The notes under the pieces were generated by a model that was not told where the DNA came from, did no database searches, and saw only the letters and a list, made by a program, of their open reading frames with translations. The position numbers and the translations under genes were made by a program. Below, one piece after another: positions 23,631 through 32,829 of a DNA stretch of 39,290 bases. How positions within the stretch are numbered: the first letter of the stretch is position 1; every line of letters begins with the position of its first letter. This DNA is from Acidobacteriota bacterium. GTDB lineage: Bacteria; Acidobacteriota; UBA6911. The stretch is taken from NCBI GenBank assembly GCA_016929335.1, contig JAFGIY010000091.1, positions 1-39,290 on the forward strand, given 5' to 3'.

Positions 23631-23870
23631 CTTGTACAGCCGATAGATAACCAACAGAATTATGGCTCCGATCAAGGCGCCGATAAAGCCGGCTGATTCG
23701 CCCGGTTTATACCAGCCTATCAATTTCCCGATTAAAGTGGACAGCAGGGCTCCTGCCACACCCAGACCGATAGTGATCAGAAATCCTCCCGGATCCTTGC
23801 CCGGCATAATAAGTTTGGCAATAGCGCCCGCGACGAATCCGATGATGATGATCCAGAGCAGATAGAGCAT
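23610..23870 (-). CDS. GlsB/YeaQ/YmgE family membrane protein
   Basis: 86 residues with three hydrophobic helices: LLWIIIIGFVAGAIAKLIMPG, FLITIGLGVAGALLSTLIG, and AGFIGALIGAIILLVIYRLY. The Gly-rich first two helices and the PGKDPGGF loop are typical of this transglycosylase-associated, stress-responsive inner-membrane family. AAGGAGGAAAT precedes the ATG. Members are often induced by general stress; here it is convergent with an ECF sigma-factor gene. Confidence 0.93.
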   Translation of the reverse strand: MLYLLWIIIIGFVAGAIAKLIMPGKDPGGFLITIGLGVAGALLSTLIGKLIGWYKPGESAGFIGALIGAIILLVIYRLYKKKQPAA

Positions 23871-24009
23871 ATTTCCTCCTTAATTGAGTGAACATGAGGA
23901 TAAACGCGGAGCATTCAATCCGTCTCAGCGCCTATCGGTAGTTTCCACATAGTATCCTCTTTCATGCAATTGCGTTATATGAAAGCTCAAACGTCAATAT
24001 CAGAAAAGC

Positions 24010-25476
24010 CTATCTCTTTCCCAGTTGCACAAGCTTGACCCATGTCCCCGCACTCAACGGCTGATCAGGGTCCAGCCGATTGATCTGAGCGAGATTCTGA
24101 AGGCTTACACGGTTTTGATCTATGGATTTTGCCAGGCTGCGCAGCGAGTCGCCTTTTCGAGCGCGATAAATCTTCACCCGGTCCGGCTGAACAGACAGGA
24201 GTCTTTGATCCGTCAATTCGCGGAAGCTTCGCAGAACATTGTTCAGAGACCGTGAATATCTTGAAAAACTGGCTTCGGGAGCCAGCCCCGCTGCCTGGTA
24301 GATATGTCCTCCATAGCTTATAAAAGCGGCATTGACTCCGATATTTCCGCTGTCGCTCTGGATGCGATACAGTCCGAGGTATGCCGGATTCCCATTGATG
24401 CGTTCGGAACCTCCGGATAAGAACTGGGTCCCCTCACTGCGCGCGATTGCTTGAGCCACATCTCCGGGAGATTTTCCCGCGTCAGGAGGAGTCATGGTAA
24501 GCTCCACTATGGCTCCCCCCTGAGGTTCGGCAAAAACTACCGAGCTCTTGGTATTTTCCACTTTCCATCCGGCGGGGATATCCATCTGGAAACGCAGGTC
24601 AGGGTGGATAAATCTGTTGTTATCAACAAAACCTTCCCGAGGATTTTCTCCATAAACAAGATTTCCCAGCTTTGGAATAAACGTGTCCGCGTCTATTATG
24701 TAATTCTGACGGGCGGATTGCTGCTTTATCCGAATCCCCGTTTCCGAAGTTCTTCTTATACGGTCCGGAGGGGTGGGGTGAGTGGAAAGCCAGCCGGGTA
24801 TGGATTGTTCGCTCTCTTCTCTCATTCCGATAAAAACCTGAAAAAATCTGCTCATCTGTTCCGGATCATAGCCGCAATCAGCCATATATTTGAGGCCCAA
24901 TTGATCGGCCTCATTCTCGTGGTCGCGGCTGAATTTCAGCATGAGGACCTCCATGCCCATTTGAGCCAGTCCTCCAAACTGTCGAAATCTCGATGAAAAA
25001 ATGGAACCCAGTCCAAGCCCAACCTGGATCAATTGACCTTGCGAAATCTGAGTAACGGAATGCCGCGCCGTCACATGCCCGATTTCATGGCCCAGGACTC
25101 CGGCCAGTTCGGCTTCGTTATTCATGTGTTCGAGAATTCCGCGCGTAATATAGATGTATCCGCCGGGCACGGCGAATGCGTTCACCACCGGTGAATCCAC
25201 GATAGCAAAGTGCCAGGGAAGGTCGGGTCGATGTGATACTTTCGCAAGGTCGCTTCCTATGCGAGTGCAATATTTCTGGAGTTCTGCGTTATCGACGAGC
25301 CCGAATTCGGATAAGACGGCCGGATGAGATTCCTGACCCATGGCAATTTCCTGGCTTTCACTCAACAGTGCGAGTTGCCGTTTGCCCGTAACCGGATTCC
25401 TGACACAGGAGCAGAACATCACACAAAGCATCAGGATCCACAGAACCTGAATCCGCATCGACAGTTGCTTGCGCAT
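24010..25476 (-). CDS. M48 family zinc metalloprotease lipoprotein with C-terminal LysM-like domain
   Basis: 488 residues. The N-terminus is hydrophobic and ends at C24 followed by RNPVTGKRQL, the usual start of secreted M48 lipoproteins. The zinc motif HEIGH is at 130-134 in ELAGVLGHEIGHVTARHS, and the third ligand is the Glu in SRDHENEADQLG. NAFAVPGGYIYITRGIL precedes it as in BepA/LoiP. A middle domain of unknown type (about 265-425) and a LysM-like segment (VKIYRARKGDSLRSLAKSI to the end) follow, where BepA has TPR repeats. It probably degrades misfolded outer-membrane proteins in the periplasm. ATG 25476 has GGAGGAC upstream; an internal ATG at 25458 is possible. Confidence 0.92.
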   Translation of the reverse strand: MRKQLSMRIQVLWILMLCVMFCSCVRNPVTGKRQLALLSESQEIAMGQESHPAVLSEFGLVDNAELQKYCTRIGSDLAKVSHRPDLPWHFAIVDSPVVNAFAVPGGYIYITRGILEHMNNEAELAGVLGHEIGHVTARHSVTQISQGQLIQVGLGLGSIFSSRFRQFGGLAQMGMEVLMLKFSRDHENEADQLGLKYMADCGYDPEQMSRFFQVFIGMREESEQSIPGWLSTHPTPPDRIRRTSETGIRIKQQSARQNYIIDADTFIPKLGNLVYGENPREGFVDNNRFIHPDLRFQMDIPAGWKVENTKSSVVFAEPQGGAIVELTMTPPDAGKSPGDVAQAIARSEGTQFLSGGSERINGNPAYLGLYRIQSDSGNIGVNAAFISYGGHIYQAAGLAPEASFSRYSRSLNNVLRSFRELTDQRLLSVQPDRVKIYRARKGDSLRSLAKSIDQNRVSLQNLAQINRLDPDQPLSAGTWVKLVQLGKR

Positions 25477-25587
25477 TTTTCTTGTCCTCCATTACATCTG
25501 AGCCTGAAGGTTGCCCGTGCGGAGATTGCGGCATACCGACCGCAATCCGCGCACGGCAAATATAAGGCGCATTGTTATGGCCCGGGA

Positions 25588-26274
25588 TTATTCCTTTTGA
25601 AATAAACCGCGATAGGTGAAACCGGCAATAATGGCTCCGAGGATAGGTGCAACCCAGAAAAGCCAGAGTTGCTGAAGTGCCCATCCACCCACGAAAACGG
25701 CCTGGCTTGTGCTTCGAGCAGGATTGACTGAAGTGTTGGTGACCGGAATGCTGATCAGGTGAATGAGCGTGAGAGCAAGGCCGATGGCGATGGGGGCAAA
25801 ACCCTGCGGAGCTCTCTTATCCGTTGCTCCCAGAATCACCATCAGGAATCCGAAGGTCAGAACGAGCTCGCAAAGGAAAGCAGCACCGATTCCATATCCG
25901 CCGGGAGAATGCTCCCCGTAACCGTTGGCGGCAAACGAACCAAGGCTGAATCCCGCTTTGCCGCTGGCAATGATATATAAAACGAATGCGGCTACTATGC
26001 CGCCCAGAACCTGGGCAATGATGTAGCCCAGCAGTTCGCTCCCCTTGAAACGTTTGCCGGCCCATAGTCCGAAGGATACCGCAGGATTGAGGTGGCATCC
26101 GGAAATATGGCCGATTGCAAAAGCCATGGTAAGAACGGTCAAACCGAACGCCAGGGCAACGCCGGCGAATCCGATGCCCAGATCGGGAAATGCAGCCGCC
26201 AGAACCGCGCTGCCGCAACCGCCGAACACCAGCCAAAATGTCCCGAGGAACTCCGCACCTAACTTGCTTCCCAT
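25588..26274 (-). CDS. aqpZ: Aquaporin Z
   Basis: 228 residues with six membrane helices and both NPA half-helices: HLNPAVSFG (NPA 63-65) and SVNPARS (NPA 184-186). The selectivity-filter residues match E. coli AqpZ: F43, H172, T181 and R187, so it should be a strict water channel rather than a glycerol facilitator. The loop before the sixth helix and the C-terminal FTYRGLF are normal. It lies 111 nt downstream of the M48 gene start on the same strand direction, so it could be its upstream partner in a transcript, but the gap argues for separate promoters. Confidence 0.96.
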   Translation of the reverse strand: MGSKLGAEFLGTFWLVFGGCGSAVLAAAFPDLGIGFAGVALAFGLTVLTMAFAIGHISGCHLNPAVSFGLWAGKRFKGSELLGYIIAQVLGGIVAAFVLYIIASGKAGFSLGSFAANGYGEHSPGGYGIGAAFLCELVLTFGFLMVILGATDKRAPQGFAPIAIGLALTLIHLISIPVTNTSVNPARSTSQAVFVGGWALQQLWLFWVAPILGAIIAGFTYRGLFQKE

Positions 26275-26369
26275 TTGAAGCCTCCCTTCAAGTTGATGGT
26301 TGAATTCGAAACACCACGGCCTATTGTAAGAATGCCGTTCATATCCCAGCCGAAATTCGTTTCACGCGA

Positions 26370-27431
26370 CTATTTAGCGAACGTAATTCCGAGTCCGGTT
26401 GTGTATAGAAAGTCGTTCGTCTTTCGGCCTGGAGCCGGATCACTGAGGTAGCGGTCGCTCAATGATACGTTCCATGAGAGCCATTTCAGGAGCTTAGTGC
26501 TCAAACCAATATCGAAATTTACACGATATAAGCCGGAGTTGGTCAGGTCATTAAACATCCGATAGCTCTGCACCAGGGATGTTGAGGAGGTCAGTTTCAG
26601 AGAATAATCGTCGCCCCAATAGAGCTCGGCCGATTCACGGATCAGAGGCGTAGTGAATTTGGACCGGTTATATGCGGCGCCGGCAACCAGGTCCAGGCGG
26701 CTCCGCTCCGATTTATAAGCATGAAATCCGAGGCCTCCACCGATAACGAACCGGAGGTCCAAATCCTGAAACCGGTCATACTCATAATCGTTAAAAGCGT
26801 TGACGAAGAGACGCGAGTTGATGTCGTGTCCATAACCGATTCCACCCCGGATTGCTTCTGCCGTATCCCGGCTTTCATTGTCGATGCGCGCGGAAGCCTT
26901 AATAAGGCTGAAATATAGCGAAGTCTTATCGGTTTTTGTCACTCTGTCGGCGTTAATGCCCGTAGTAAAGGTCAGCGTTCTGGCATTACCGGCCGTGCCG
27001 GCGAATCCAATGGTTCCGGTCCCGGCCCAAAGCTCTCCCCAACCCGGATTCAACATCCGCTGATAAGCCGCCTCTTCTTCCTCGTTGCGCATGGCTGTGA
27101 TATCCGCCGGTGCTATGCTGACTTTGGCCTGAGGCGTTGTCACCTCCGCTTTCCCACCGGCTGCCGTCATAGAGCCTTGAAGCGTTTTGCCGTCCTGCAG
27201 GACGACATGGATTGGTTTGTCGACGACAAATGATTCGATTTGATCCCAAGGAACAGCAACTGTGCCGAAATGTTCCGTTTTGATGGTAATGCTGGTCCCG
27301 TCTTTTTTTATGATGCTTCCGGTCACCCGATCGCCATTTTTCAGGATTACCTGATCTGCCCAGGCAGCCGGCAGCAAAACGCCAGTAAGGAAACAGAACA
27401 GACAAAACCGCAAGCATTTAGAACACCGCAT
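26370..27431 (-). CDS. DUF481 family outer-membrane protein
   Basis: 353 residues. A signal peptide ends near AAWADQ (residue 26). The N-terminal part has two short SH3-like units: VILKNGDRVTGSIIKKDG and HVVLQDGKTLQGSM. After an acidic linker (RNEEEEAAYQRMLNPGW) comes a beta-barrel with alternating strands, from GTGTIGFAGTAGNARTLTFT to the terminal FLYTTGLGITFAK, which ends in the aromatic-containing pattern of outer-membrane proteins. Similar proteins (YdiY) respond to salt. GGGGGT precedes the ATG. The aquaporin next to it suggests osmotic stress as a shared theme, which is inference only. Confidence 0.9.
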   Translation of the reverse strand: MRCSKCLRFCLFCFLTGVLLPAAWADQVILKNGDRVTGSIIKKDGTSITIKTEHFGTVAVPWDQIESFVVDKPIHVVLQDGKTLQGSMTAAGGKAEVTTPQAKVSIAPADITAMRNEEEEAAYQRMLNPGWGELWAGTGTIGFAGTAGNARTLTFTTGINADRVTKTDKTSLYFSLIKASARIDNESRDTAEAIRGGIGYGHDINSRLFVNAFNDYEYDRFQDLDLRFVIGGGLGFHAYKSERSRLDLVAGAAYNRSKFTTPLIRESAELYWGDDYSLKLTSSTSLVQSYRMFNDLTNSGLYRVNFDIGLSTKLLKWLSWNVSLSDRYLSDPAPGRKTNDFLYTTGLGITFAK

Positions 27432-27835
27432 AATATACCCCCTGCAAAAGTTAAAAAATCAAAATGCTTAATCCTTCGAGCGTACATATAATTTCTTTAA
27501 GTAGTACTATAGAGGAATTCAAAAAGCCATAGCAAGCGATGAAATTCAGCGATAGGGTCCTGATGGACGGCAAATTAAGGGGTCGCTATGTAACGCTGAT
27601 CTCTTCAAAGGTACTCTTGCGCAGGAAGCTCTGCGGCCGGTCATTTGCATGACTTCCGGTCTTGTCTCGGACGCTGTCCGGCAGCCATAGGCATTTTGCC
27701 GGTAGTAATTCGCTTTTAAGTAAACCTCCGGCTCGGCCGGAGTGATATTTGCCGCCCGTATGAGCTTGAAAGAAAGTCATGGGGAATATATTCTCAGGTG
27801 GAAGGTTGCAGCCGGGAAGCCAAGGGACTAAAAGC
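27432..27835. other. Intergenic region before the glycan cassette
   Basis: 404 nt between divergent genes. No gene is supported. A compact hairpin, CTCCGGC-TCG-GCCGGAG, is at 27726-27742 without a T-tract. Further upstream, 27640-27680 contains paired ggccgg/ccggtc words. The region should hold promoters for both the DUF481 gene and the glycosyltransferase operon, but none could be fixed. Confidence 0.4.
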
Positions 27836-28804
27836 ATGGCACTCATGTCAGTAATAATCGTATCCCCGGACGGTTATCCGACAATCCGGCGGCTTCTTCA
27901 GTGTTTGCAGCTACAGACTATTCGCCGTGAGCTCGAATTGGTTTTTGTGGTTCCTTCCGGAACAGCAAAAAGTTTGGACGATGTTCCTTCCTCGGATTTT
28001 GCAGCTGTAAAAACAATAGAAATTCCGGGAATGGATCTGACCTCGCACGCTCGGGCCGCCGGAATACGGGAGGCCTCAAGCTCTTTAATCGTTTTGACCG
28101 AAGACCATAGCCTGCCGGAACCGGAATGGGCTGAAGCGCTAATCAAGGCGCATAGCGGCGATTGGGCCGTAGTCGGCCCCGCGGTGAAAAACGGGAATCC
28201 AGGCAGCGTGCTCAGCTGGGCCAACTTTCTGATCGAGTACAACGAATGGCTGCATCCGGCTCCAAAAGGAGCCATGCATCACCTTCCCGGTCACAATAGC
28301 TCGTATAAGAGGGGAGTGCTGATGCTCTATGGAAGTGATCTGGAAAGCCGGCTTGAATCGGAGAGCCTGCTTCATTGGGATCTCAGATCAAAAGGATATC
28401 AATTGTATCTGGAGCCTTCCGCTCTGACTCGACATCTCAATTTTTCGCGTTTGTTGCCTTCCGTATCGCTCCGATTCAATGCCGGCAGGCTTTTTGCCGG
28501 CATGCGGATTTCGGGCTGGAGTTCTGCGCGGCGGGGCCTCTATGCTGCGGGATCTTTTCTGATTCCTTTCGTTCGGCTCTTTCGGATTATTCGAGAGATG
28601 AAGCGCCCCGGCCGGCCTTTCTTGTTTTCCGTAGCGATCATTCCATGGATGCTGCCAATGCTTGCAGTCGATGCGCTGGGGGAAATGAACGGCTACCTTT
28701 TCGGTCTCGGAGATGCGGCCCGGCGAATCACGCAGATTGATTTTCACCGCGAACAATTCATGAATCGAGCCGATCGCGAGCAATTGGCAGAGTTTCAGGC
28801 ATGA
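27836..28804 (+). CDS. Family 2 (GT-A) glycosyltransferase, C-terminally membrane-associated
   Basis: 322 residues. The start MALMSVIIVSPDGYPTIRRLL is a GT2 nucleotide-binding fold. LTEDHSLPEPEW (about 88-99) takes the place of the DxD metal site with an EDH sequence, as in some GT2 subfamilies. HLPGHNSSYKR is the acceptor-side motif, and a hydrophobic stretch, LFSVAIIPWMLPMLAVDALG, lies near the C-terminus. ATG 27836 has AAGGGA about 9 nt before it; the frame opens at 27779. Its TGA overlaps the ATG of the next glycosyltransferase (ATGA), so the two are translationally coupled. Probably adds a sugar to a lipid-linked glycan; donor unknown. Confidence 0.85.
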   Translation: MALMSVIIVSPDGYPTIRRLLQCLQLQTIRRELELVFVVPSGTAKSLDDVPSSDFAAVKTIEIPGMDLTSHARAAGIREASSSLIVLTEDHSLPEPEWAEALIKAHSGDWAVVGPAVKNGNPGSVLSWANFLIEYNEWLHPAPKGAMHHLPGHNSSYKRGVLMLYGSDLESRLESESLLHWDLRSKGYQLYLEPSALTRHLNFSRLLPSVSLRFNAGRLFAGMRISGWSSARRGLYAAGSFLIPFVRLFRIIREMKRPGRPFLFSVAIIPWMLPMLAVDALGEMNGYLFGLGDAARRITQIDFHREQFMNRADREQLAEFQA

Positions 28805-29721
28805 CTCAACCCGATTTCTCAATCATCATTCCAACTTTCAGCCGTCCGCTGCAATTGGCCGAATGCCTGCAAGCACTGGACGCACAGAATTTCCCGAAAG
28901 ACCTGTTTGAGGTCATTGTAGTCGATGACGGAGGCGACATTCCGGCGGTGGATGCCATTTCGCGCTTCCGGCAGACTTTGGCGATTACCGGCCTGCGGCA
29001 GCAAAACAAGGGTCCCTCTTCCGCGCGCAACGCGGGCGCCCGTATAAGCCGGGGTAAATATCTGGCGTTTACGGACGATGATTGCAGGCCTGCGCCGGAC
29101 TGGCTGATAGAGCTTCAGAAATGCCTGCGATTAAACCATGATTGCCTTGCCGGCGGCCGCGTGATCAATGCTCTGGAAGAGAATCCCTATTCTGAAGCAA
29201 GCCAGCTTATAGTGGATTTGGTTTATGCCTACTACCGGTCGGATCAAGGCGATCCACGGTTTTTTGCGTCAAACAATATTGGTATGTCCGCAGAAGCTTT
29301 CCGGAATTTGGGCGGTTTTGCCATGGAATTCCGGACGTCGGAGGATCGGGATTTTTGTGACCGCTGGATTAATTCCGGACATCGGCTGGCGTTCGCTCCG
29401 GATGCCGTAGTCCGGCATGCGCATCGCCTCAATCTGGGCGATTTCTGGAGGCAGCATGTGGGATATGGGCGCGGTGCCGCAAAATTTTATCGTTCTTACA
29501 GAACCCGCCATAAGGGCAAATCAAGTATTGAACCGGAATTTTACTGGTCGCTATTGCGCAAATTGCCCGGTGTGATTGGCGCAAAAGCAAAAAACCGCGC
29601 AATGCTGACTCTCCTGATGATAGTCTGGCAGGCGGCCAATGCGGCAGGATTCCTGGCAGAAATAGTTGCTGCCGCCCGAATTCAATCGGCTGAACGATCG
29701 GACAAAAATGAAGGCAATTGA
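28801..29721 (+). CDS. Family 2 glycosyltransferase
   Basis: 306 residues. The typical GT2 features are in order: FSIIIPTFSRPLQLAECLQA at the N-terminus, VIVVDDGG, GPSSARNAGARIS, the DxD motif FTDDDC (about 96-99), and the catalytic-base region FRTSEDRDFCDRW. The C-terminal part has one hydrophobic helix, LTLLMIVWQAANAAGFLA. It overlaps the preceding gene by 4 nt and the following radical-SAM gene by 14 nt, so the four genes 27836-31929 form one operon. Probably transfers a sugar to a membrane-bound acceptor. Confidence 0.92.
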   Translation: MTQPDFSIIIPTFSRPLQLAECLQALDAQNFPKDLFEVIVVDDGGDIPAVDAISRFRQTLAITGLRQQNKGPSSARNAGARISRGKYLAFTDDDCRPAPDWLIELQKCLRLNHDCLAGGRVINALEENPYSEASQLIVDLVYAYYRSDQGDPRFFASNNIGMSAEAFRNLGGFAMEFRTSEDRDFCDRWINSGHRLAFAPDAVVRHAHRLNLGDFWRQHVGYGRGAAKFYRSYRTRHKGKSSIEPEFYWSLLRKLPGVIGAKAKNRAMLTLLMIVWQAANAAGFLAEIVAAARIQSAERSDKNEGN

Positions 29722-30865
29722 ACGTATCCGCGGTATTTGCCGCGCTCCTCAACTACTGGCCGGTGTCGTGCTCGGTGGAAGGTACGATTTTATCTATGAC
29801 CAGATGCCTATTCGAATCTGTCGTATGAGCCGAACTCAGCGCTTGAACCTGTTGCGGTCGGGCTGCAACCTGATATGCCGGCGGCTGCAGCCCTGGAGTT
29901 ACCCGCTGCATATGCAGTTCGAGCTTGTCAATTACTGCCAGCTGCGATGCCCGGTCTGTCCCACAGGCACAAGGGAAATGAAGCGACGGCCGCGCAATAT
30001 GGACCCTGCGCTTTTCAAACAGGCATTGAAGGAAGCCGGGCCCCGCCTGATCACCATGTCGCTTTGGGGGTGGGGAGAGTCGCTGCTGCATCCGGAGCTG
30101 GCGGTGTTTCTGAGTGAAGCTCGACGATACAATGCTGCCGTTCTGCTTTCCACTAACGGCCAGAACCTGAACTGCGACGAAGTCATAAAGGCCATTATCG
30201 AGCATCCTCCGACATTCCTGATTGTTGCTCTCGACGGACTGACCAATGAAAGCAATTCGAGATTTCGGGTTGGCGCCAAAATGGAACCGGCGCTGCAAGG
30301 CGTTGAGCAACTGATGAAAGAGAGAAATCGCAGAGGTCAGGACAGACCTGTCTTGCAGATGCGGTTCATTGTGATGAAGCACAATCAGCGGGAGCTTCCT
30401 GAAGCGGAGGATTTCGCGCGGTCCCATGGATTTGATATGCTCAGTATCCGCATACTGTCGCTGATTGACTCGGATTCCGGGATAAGAAGCAAGTTGGAAC
30501 TGACAACGGATCTTGCTGATTTTAATCGCGCCGGAAAGAGGCAGGATATTTCATCAAAAAGAAAGAACTATATCTGTATGCAGCCTTTCTGGTATCCGTC
30601 TCTGTTTGCAGACGGCACGCTGGTGGCATGCGAACAGGATTTCAATGCCCAACTGCCTTTGGGCGTTCTGGACGAGAGGACGCGGTTTGCTGATCTGTGG
30701 TTCGGCCGGCAATCCATTCATGTGCGCCGGCAGATTCGTGACGCCTATCATACGATTAGTTTCTGCCGAAACTGTCCCGCCTCCGATCGCGACAGGACAG
30801 ACACAAGTGCGTGGGCTATATGGCTCCGGAAGGGGATCCGGCAGCCTGTTTCAATAGGAGGGTAA
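29708..30865 (+). CDS. Radical SAM/SPASM domain protein in glycan cassette
   Basis: 385 residues. The radical-SAM cluster motif is C77-x3-C81-x2-C84 (NYCQLRCPVCP), preceded by YPLHMQFELV. MSLWGWGESLLHPEL is the GGE-equivalent SAM-binding strand. The C-terminal SPASM-type region has Cys in ICMQPFW, VACEQDF and FCRNCP, enough to hold an extra cluster. About 65 basic residues before the barrel are not part of the standard domain. The family includes peptide maturases and enzymes acting on sugars or lipids; position among glycosyltransferases makes a modification of a sugar or carrier plausible. ATG 29708 is inside the preceding gene; no strong ribosome site, consistent with coupling. Confidence 0.88.
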   Translation: MKAIERIRGICRAPQLLAGVVLGGRYDFIYDQMPIRICRMSRTQRLNLLRSGCNLICRRLQPWSYPLHMQFELVNYCQLRCPVCPTGTREMKRRPRNMDPALFKQALKEAGPRLITMSLWGWGESLLHPELAVFLSEARRYNAAVLLSTNGQNLNCDEVIKAIIEHPPTFLIVALDGLTNESNSRFRVGAKMEPALQGVEQLMKERNRRGQDRPVLQMRFIVMKHNQRELPEAEDFARSHGFDMLSIRILSLIDSDSGIRSKLELTTDLADFNRAGKRQDISSKRKNYICMQPFWYPSLFADGTLVACEQDFNAQLPLGVLDERTRFADLWFGRQSIHVRRQIRDAYHTISFCRNCPASDRDRTDTSAWAIWLRKGIRQPVSIGG

Positions 30866-30870
30866 GATTC

Positions 30871-31929
30871 ATGTCGAATGACGGGAGCCCGATTCGCCTG
30901 GGAATAATCGGCTGCGGCCGTGGATCTGTCGTGCATCATCTGCCGGCCCTCGCGCATATGTCGGAATTCAAAGTAGTTTCGGTTTGCGATCTCGATGCCG
31001 GACGCCTGAATAAAACGGCAGATATGTACGGCATTCCGAAACGCTTCGCGGATTACAGGACCCTGCTGAGTGAAGGGGATATCGAGGCGGTTGCGGTTGT
31101 GACTCCCACAGAAAGTCATGAGGAAATCGGCTTAGCCGCCCTTCGCATGAAGAAGCACCTCTTTATGGAGAAGCCTCTTGCATTGACCCTGGAGGAGTGT
31201 GATCGTCTGATTTCCGAGGCGTCCCGCATTCCCTGCAAAGTGATGGTCGGTTTGAACAGCCGCTGGCATCGTCTCGTCTTGCGCGGCAGAAATCTGATTC
31301 GCAGCGGAATACTCGGCAAATTAAGGGCGGTTCGCAGTGTATACACTCATTGCCATCCGGGTGCCGGCGCGCCTGCCTGGCACAAACGTCGGGCGCTCGG
31401 GGGCGGAGTTCTGTTCAATGACGGTGTCCATCATTTCGATCTGTGGCGATTTCTCCTGGATGCCGAGGTGACGGAGGTATTCGCCAGGACTGTGGCTTCA
31501 GAGCATTTTGACGACGATACCAGCGTGGTGAGCGCCAGACTGGATAATGGAATGCTGGCTACAGGCGTTTTCTCATTCAGCAGCAACGATCAAAGCGAAT
31601 TGGAGATATTCGGAGAAGGAGGCCGCCTGCTTCTGTCTCTCTATCGCTTCGACGGTCTGGAGTTTTTTGCAAACACCTCCTATCCGGGAAGCATTAAAAC
31701 ACGGTTGCGTTCGGCTGCGCTCACTCTGCGGGAGGTTCCGGGCGCCCTGGCATCCATTCGGAGTGGAGGTGATTTCACCGCCAGCTATGATTCTGTCTGG
31801 CGCCATTTTGCCGAATGCATCCGCAGGGACGAAACCCCGGCATGCATGCTCGAAGATGGGAGGAAGGCGATTCAGGTCTCGCTTGCCGCCATATGCTCTT
31901 CTCGATCAGGAGCGGCCGTCAAAATCTGA
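30871..31929 (+). CDS. Gfo/Idh/MocA family NAD(P)-dependent oxidoreductase
   Basis: 352 residues. The Rossmann motif GIIGCGRGSVVHHLPAL is at about residues 11-27, and the family signature EKPLALTLEE is near 102-111. The C-terminal sheet domain starts VGLNSRWHRL and contains GGGVLFNDGVHHFDLWRFL with the usual DxxxH active-site pair (D...GVHHFD). Substrates of this family are sugars, often nucleotide sugars. AGGAGGGTAAG directly precedes ATG 30871, 6 nt after the radical-SAM stop. It closes the four-gene cassette and probably oxidises or epimerises a sugar for it. Confidence 0.94.
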   Translation: MSNDGSPIRLGIIGCGRGSVVHHLPALAHMSEFKVVSVCDLDAGRLNKTADMYGIPKRFADYRTLLSEGDIEAVAVVTPTESHEEIGLAALRMKKHLFMEKPLALTLEECDRLISEASRIPCKVMVGLNSRWHRLVLRGRNLIRSGILGKLRAVRSVYTHCHPGAGAPAWHKRRALGGGVLFNDGVHHFDLWRFLLDAEVTEVFARTVASEHFDDDTSVVSARLDNGMLATGVFSFSSNDQSELEIFGEGGRLLLSLYRFDGLEFFANTSYPGSIKTRLRSAALTLREVPGALASIRSGGDFTASYDSVWRHFAECIRRDETPACMLEDGRKAIQVSLAAICSSRSGAAVKI

Positions 31930-32024
31930 CGAAAAAAAGCAATACATTCCTCATGGGATAAACCGCGGTTATTGAGAATTCGGTTCCCATCATTCTTACA
32001 GAAAATTTCTGATAGAGTGCGCAC

Positions 32025-32804
32025 ATGCCCAAATGGAAGCTCTTTATAGAATATCAGGGGACAAGATATCGCGGGTGGCAGGAACAGACTAATGCGCGGA
32101 CGGTGCAGGGGGAGATTCGTGCGGCGGTGGAAGGTGTGTTTGATGAAAAGGTCGAGATTATCGGCGCAGGACGCACCGATGCAGGCGTGCATGCGCTCCG
32201 CCAGGTTGCTCATCTGCGTGCGCGAAAATTTCCGCGGACGGCGGATCTGAGGAACCAGATCAATGACCGGCTCCCGCAGGACATCAGTATCAAAGAGATA
32301 CGCGAAGCGGATTCACGCTTTCATGCGCGCCATGATGCGGTGGAGCGTTTCTACCTGTATCAGATTTCAACTCGGAGGAGGGCTTTTTCGAAGCCGTTTG
32401 TCTGGTGGATCAAGGACCGCCTGAATGTGCAGGACATGATCGATGCCGCCGACCTGCTGCCGGGCAGACACGATTTCGGGGCTTTCAGCGACAGGGATGA
32501 GGAGGGTGATTCGACGATCGTTGAAGTAACGCGGGCTGAAATCCGTTGCCGGGATGACCTTATCCTGATACGGATTGGCGCTTCACATTTTCTCTGGAAG
32601 ATGGTGCGGCGTGTAGTGGGCACTCTTGTGGAGGTAGGACGAGGCAATGTGGAACCCCGCGGCATTGCAGACTTTCTCAAAATGCCTGCATCCTCCGTTG
32701 CGCAGTGGACAGCGCCTCCTTCCGGACTGTTTCTGGAGTATGTCCGGTATCAAGGCGACAGAGCGCCTGCTCCCATAGCTCCTGCCTTTTTCTTCCGCAG
32801 CTGA
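32025..32804 (+). CDS. truA: tRNA pseudouridine(38-40) synthase
   Basis: 259 residues, the usual TruA length. The catalytic aspartate is D52 in AGRTDAGVHA. Other family blocks are WKLFIEYQGTRYRGWQEQ at the start, FHARHDAVERFYLYQI, LLPGRHDFGAFS and FLWKMVRRVVGTLVEVG. It isomerises uridines 38-40 in the anticodon stem-loop of many tRNAs. It lies 95 nt after the glycan cassette and has its own leader. Confidence 0.97.
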   Translation: MPKWKLFIEYQGTRYRGWQEQTNARTVQGEIRAAVEGVFDEKVEIIGAGRTDAGVHALRQVAHLRARKFPRTADLRNQINDRLPQDISIKEIREADSRFHARHDAVERFYLYQISTRRRAFSKPFVWWIKDRLNVQDMIDAADLLPGRHDFGAFSDRDEEGDSTIVEVTRAEIRCRDDLILIRIGASHFLWKMVRRVVGTLVEVGRGNVEPRGIADFLKMPASSVAQWTAPPSGLFLEYVRYQGDRAPAPIAPAFFFRS

Positions 32805-32829
32805 TCTGTTTGAAGATTTCGCGGCTCCG

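Noticed and set aside
27432..27835. Riboswitch upstream of the glycan cassette
   Set aside because: Hairpins are present, but no conserved core of a known riboswitch class was recognised.
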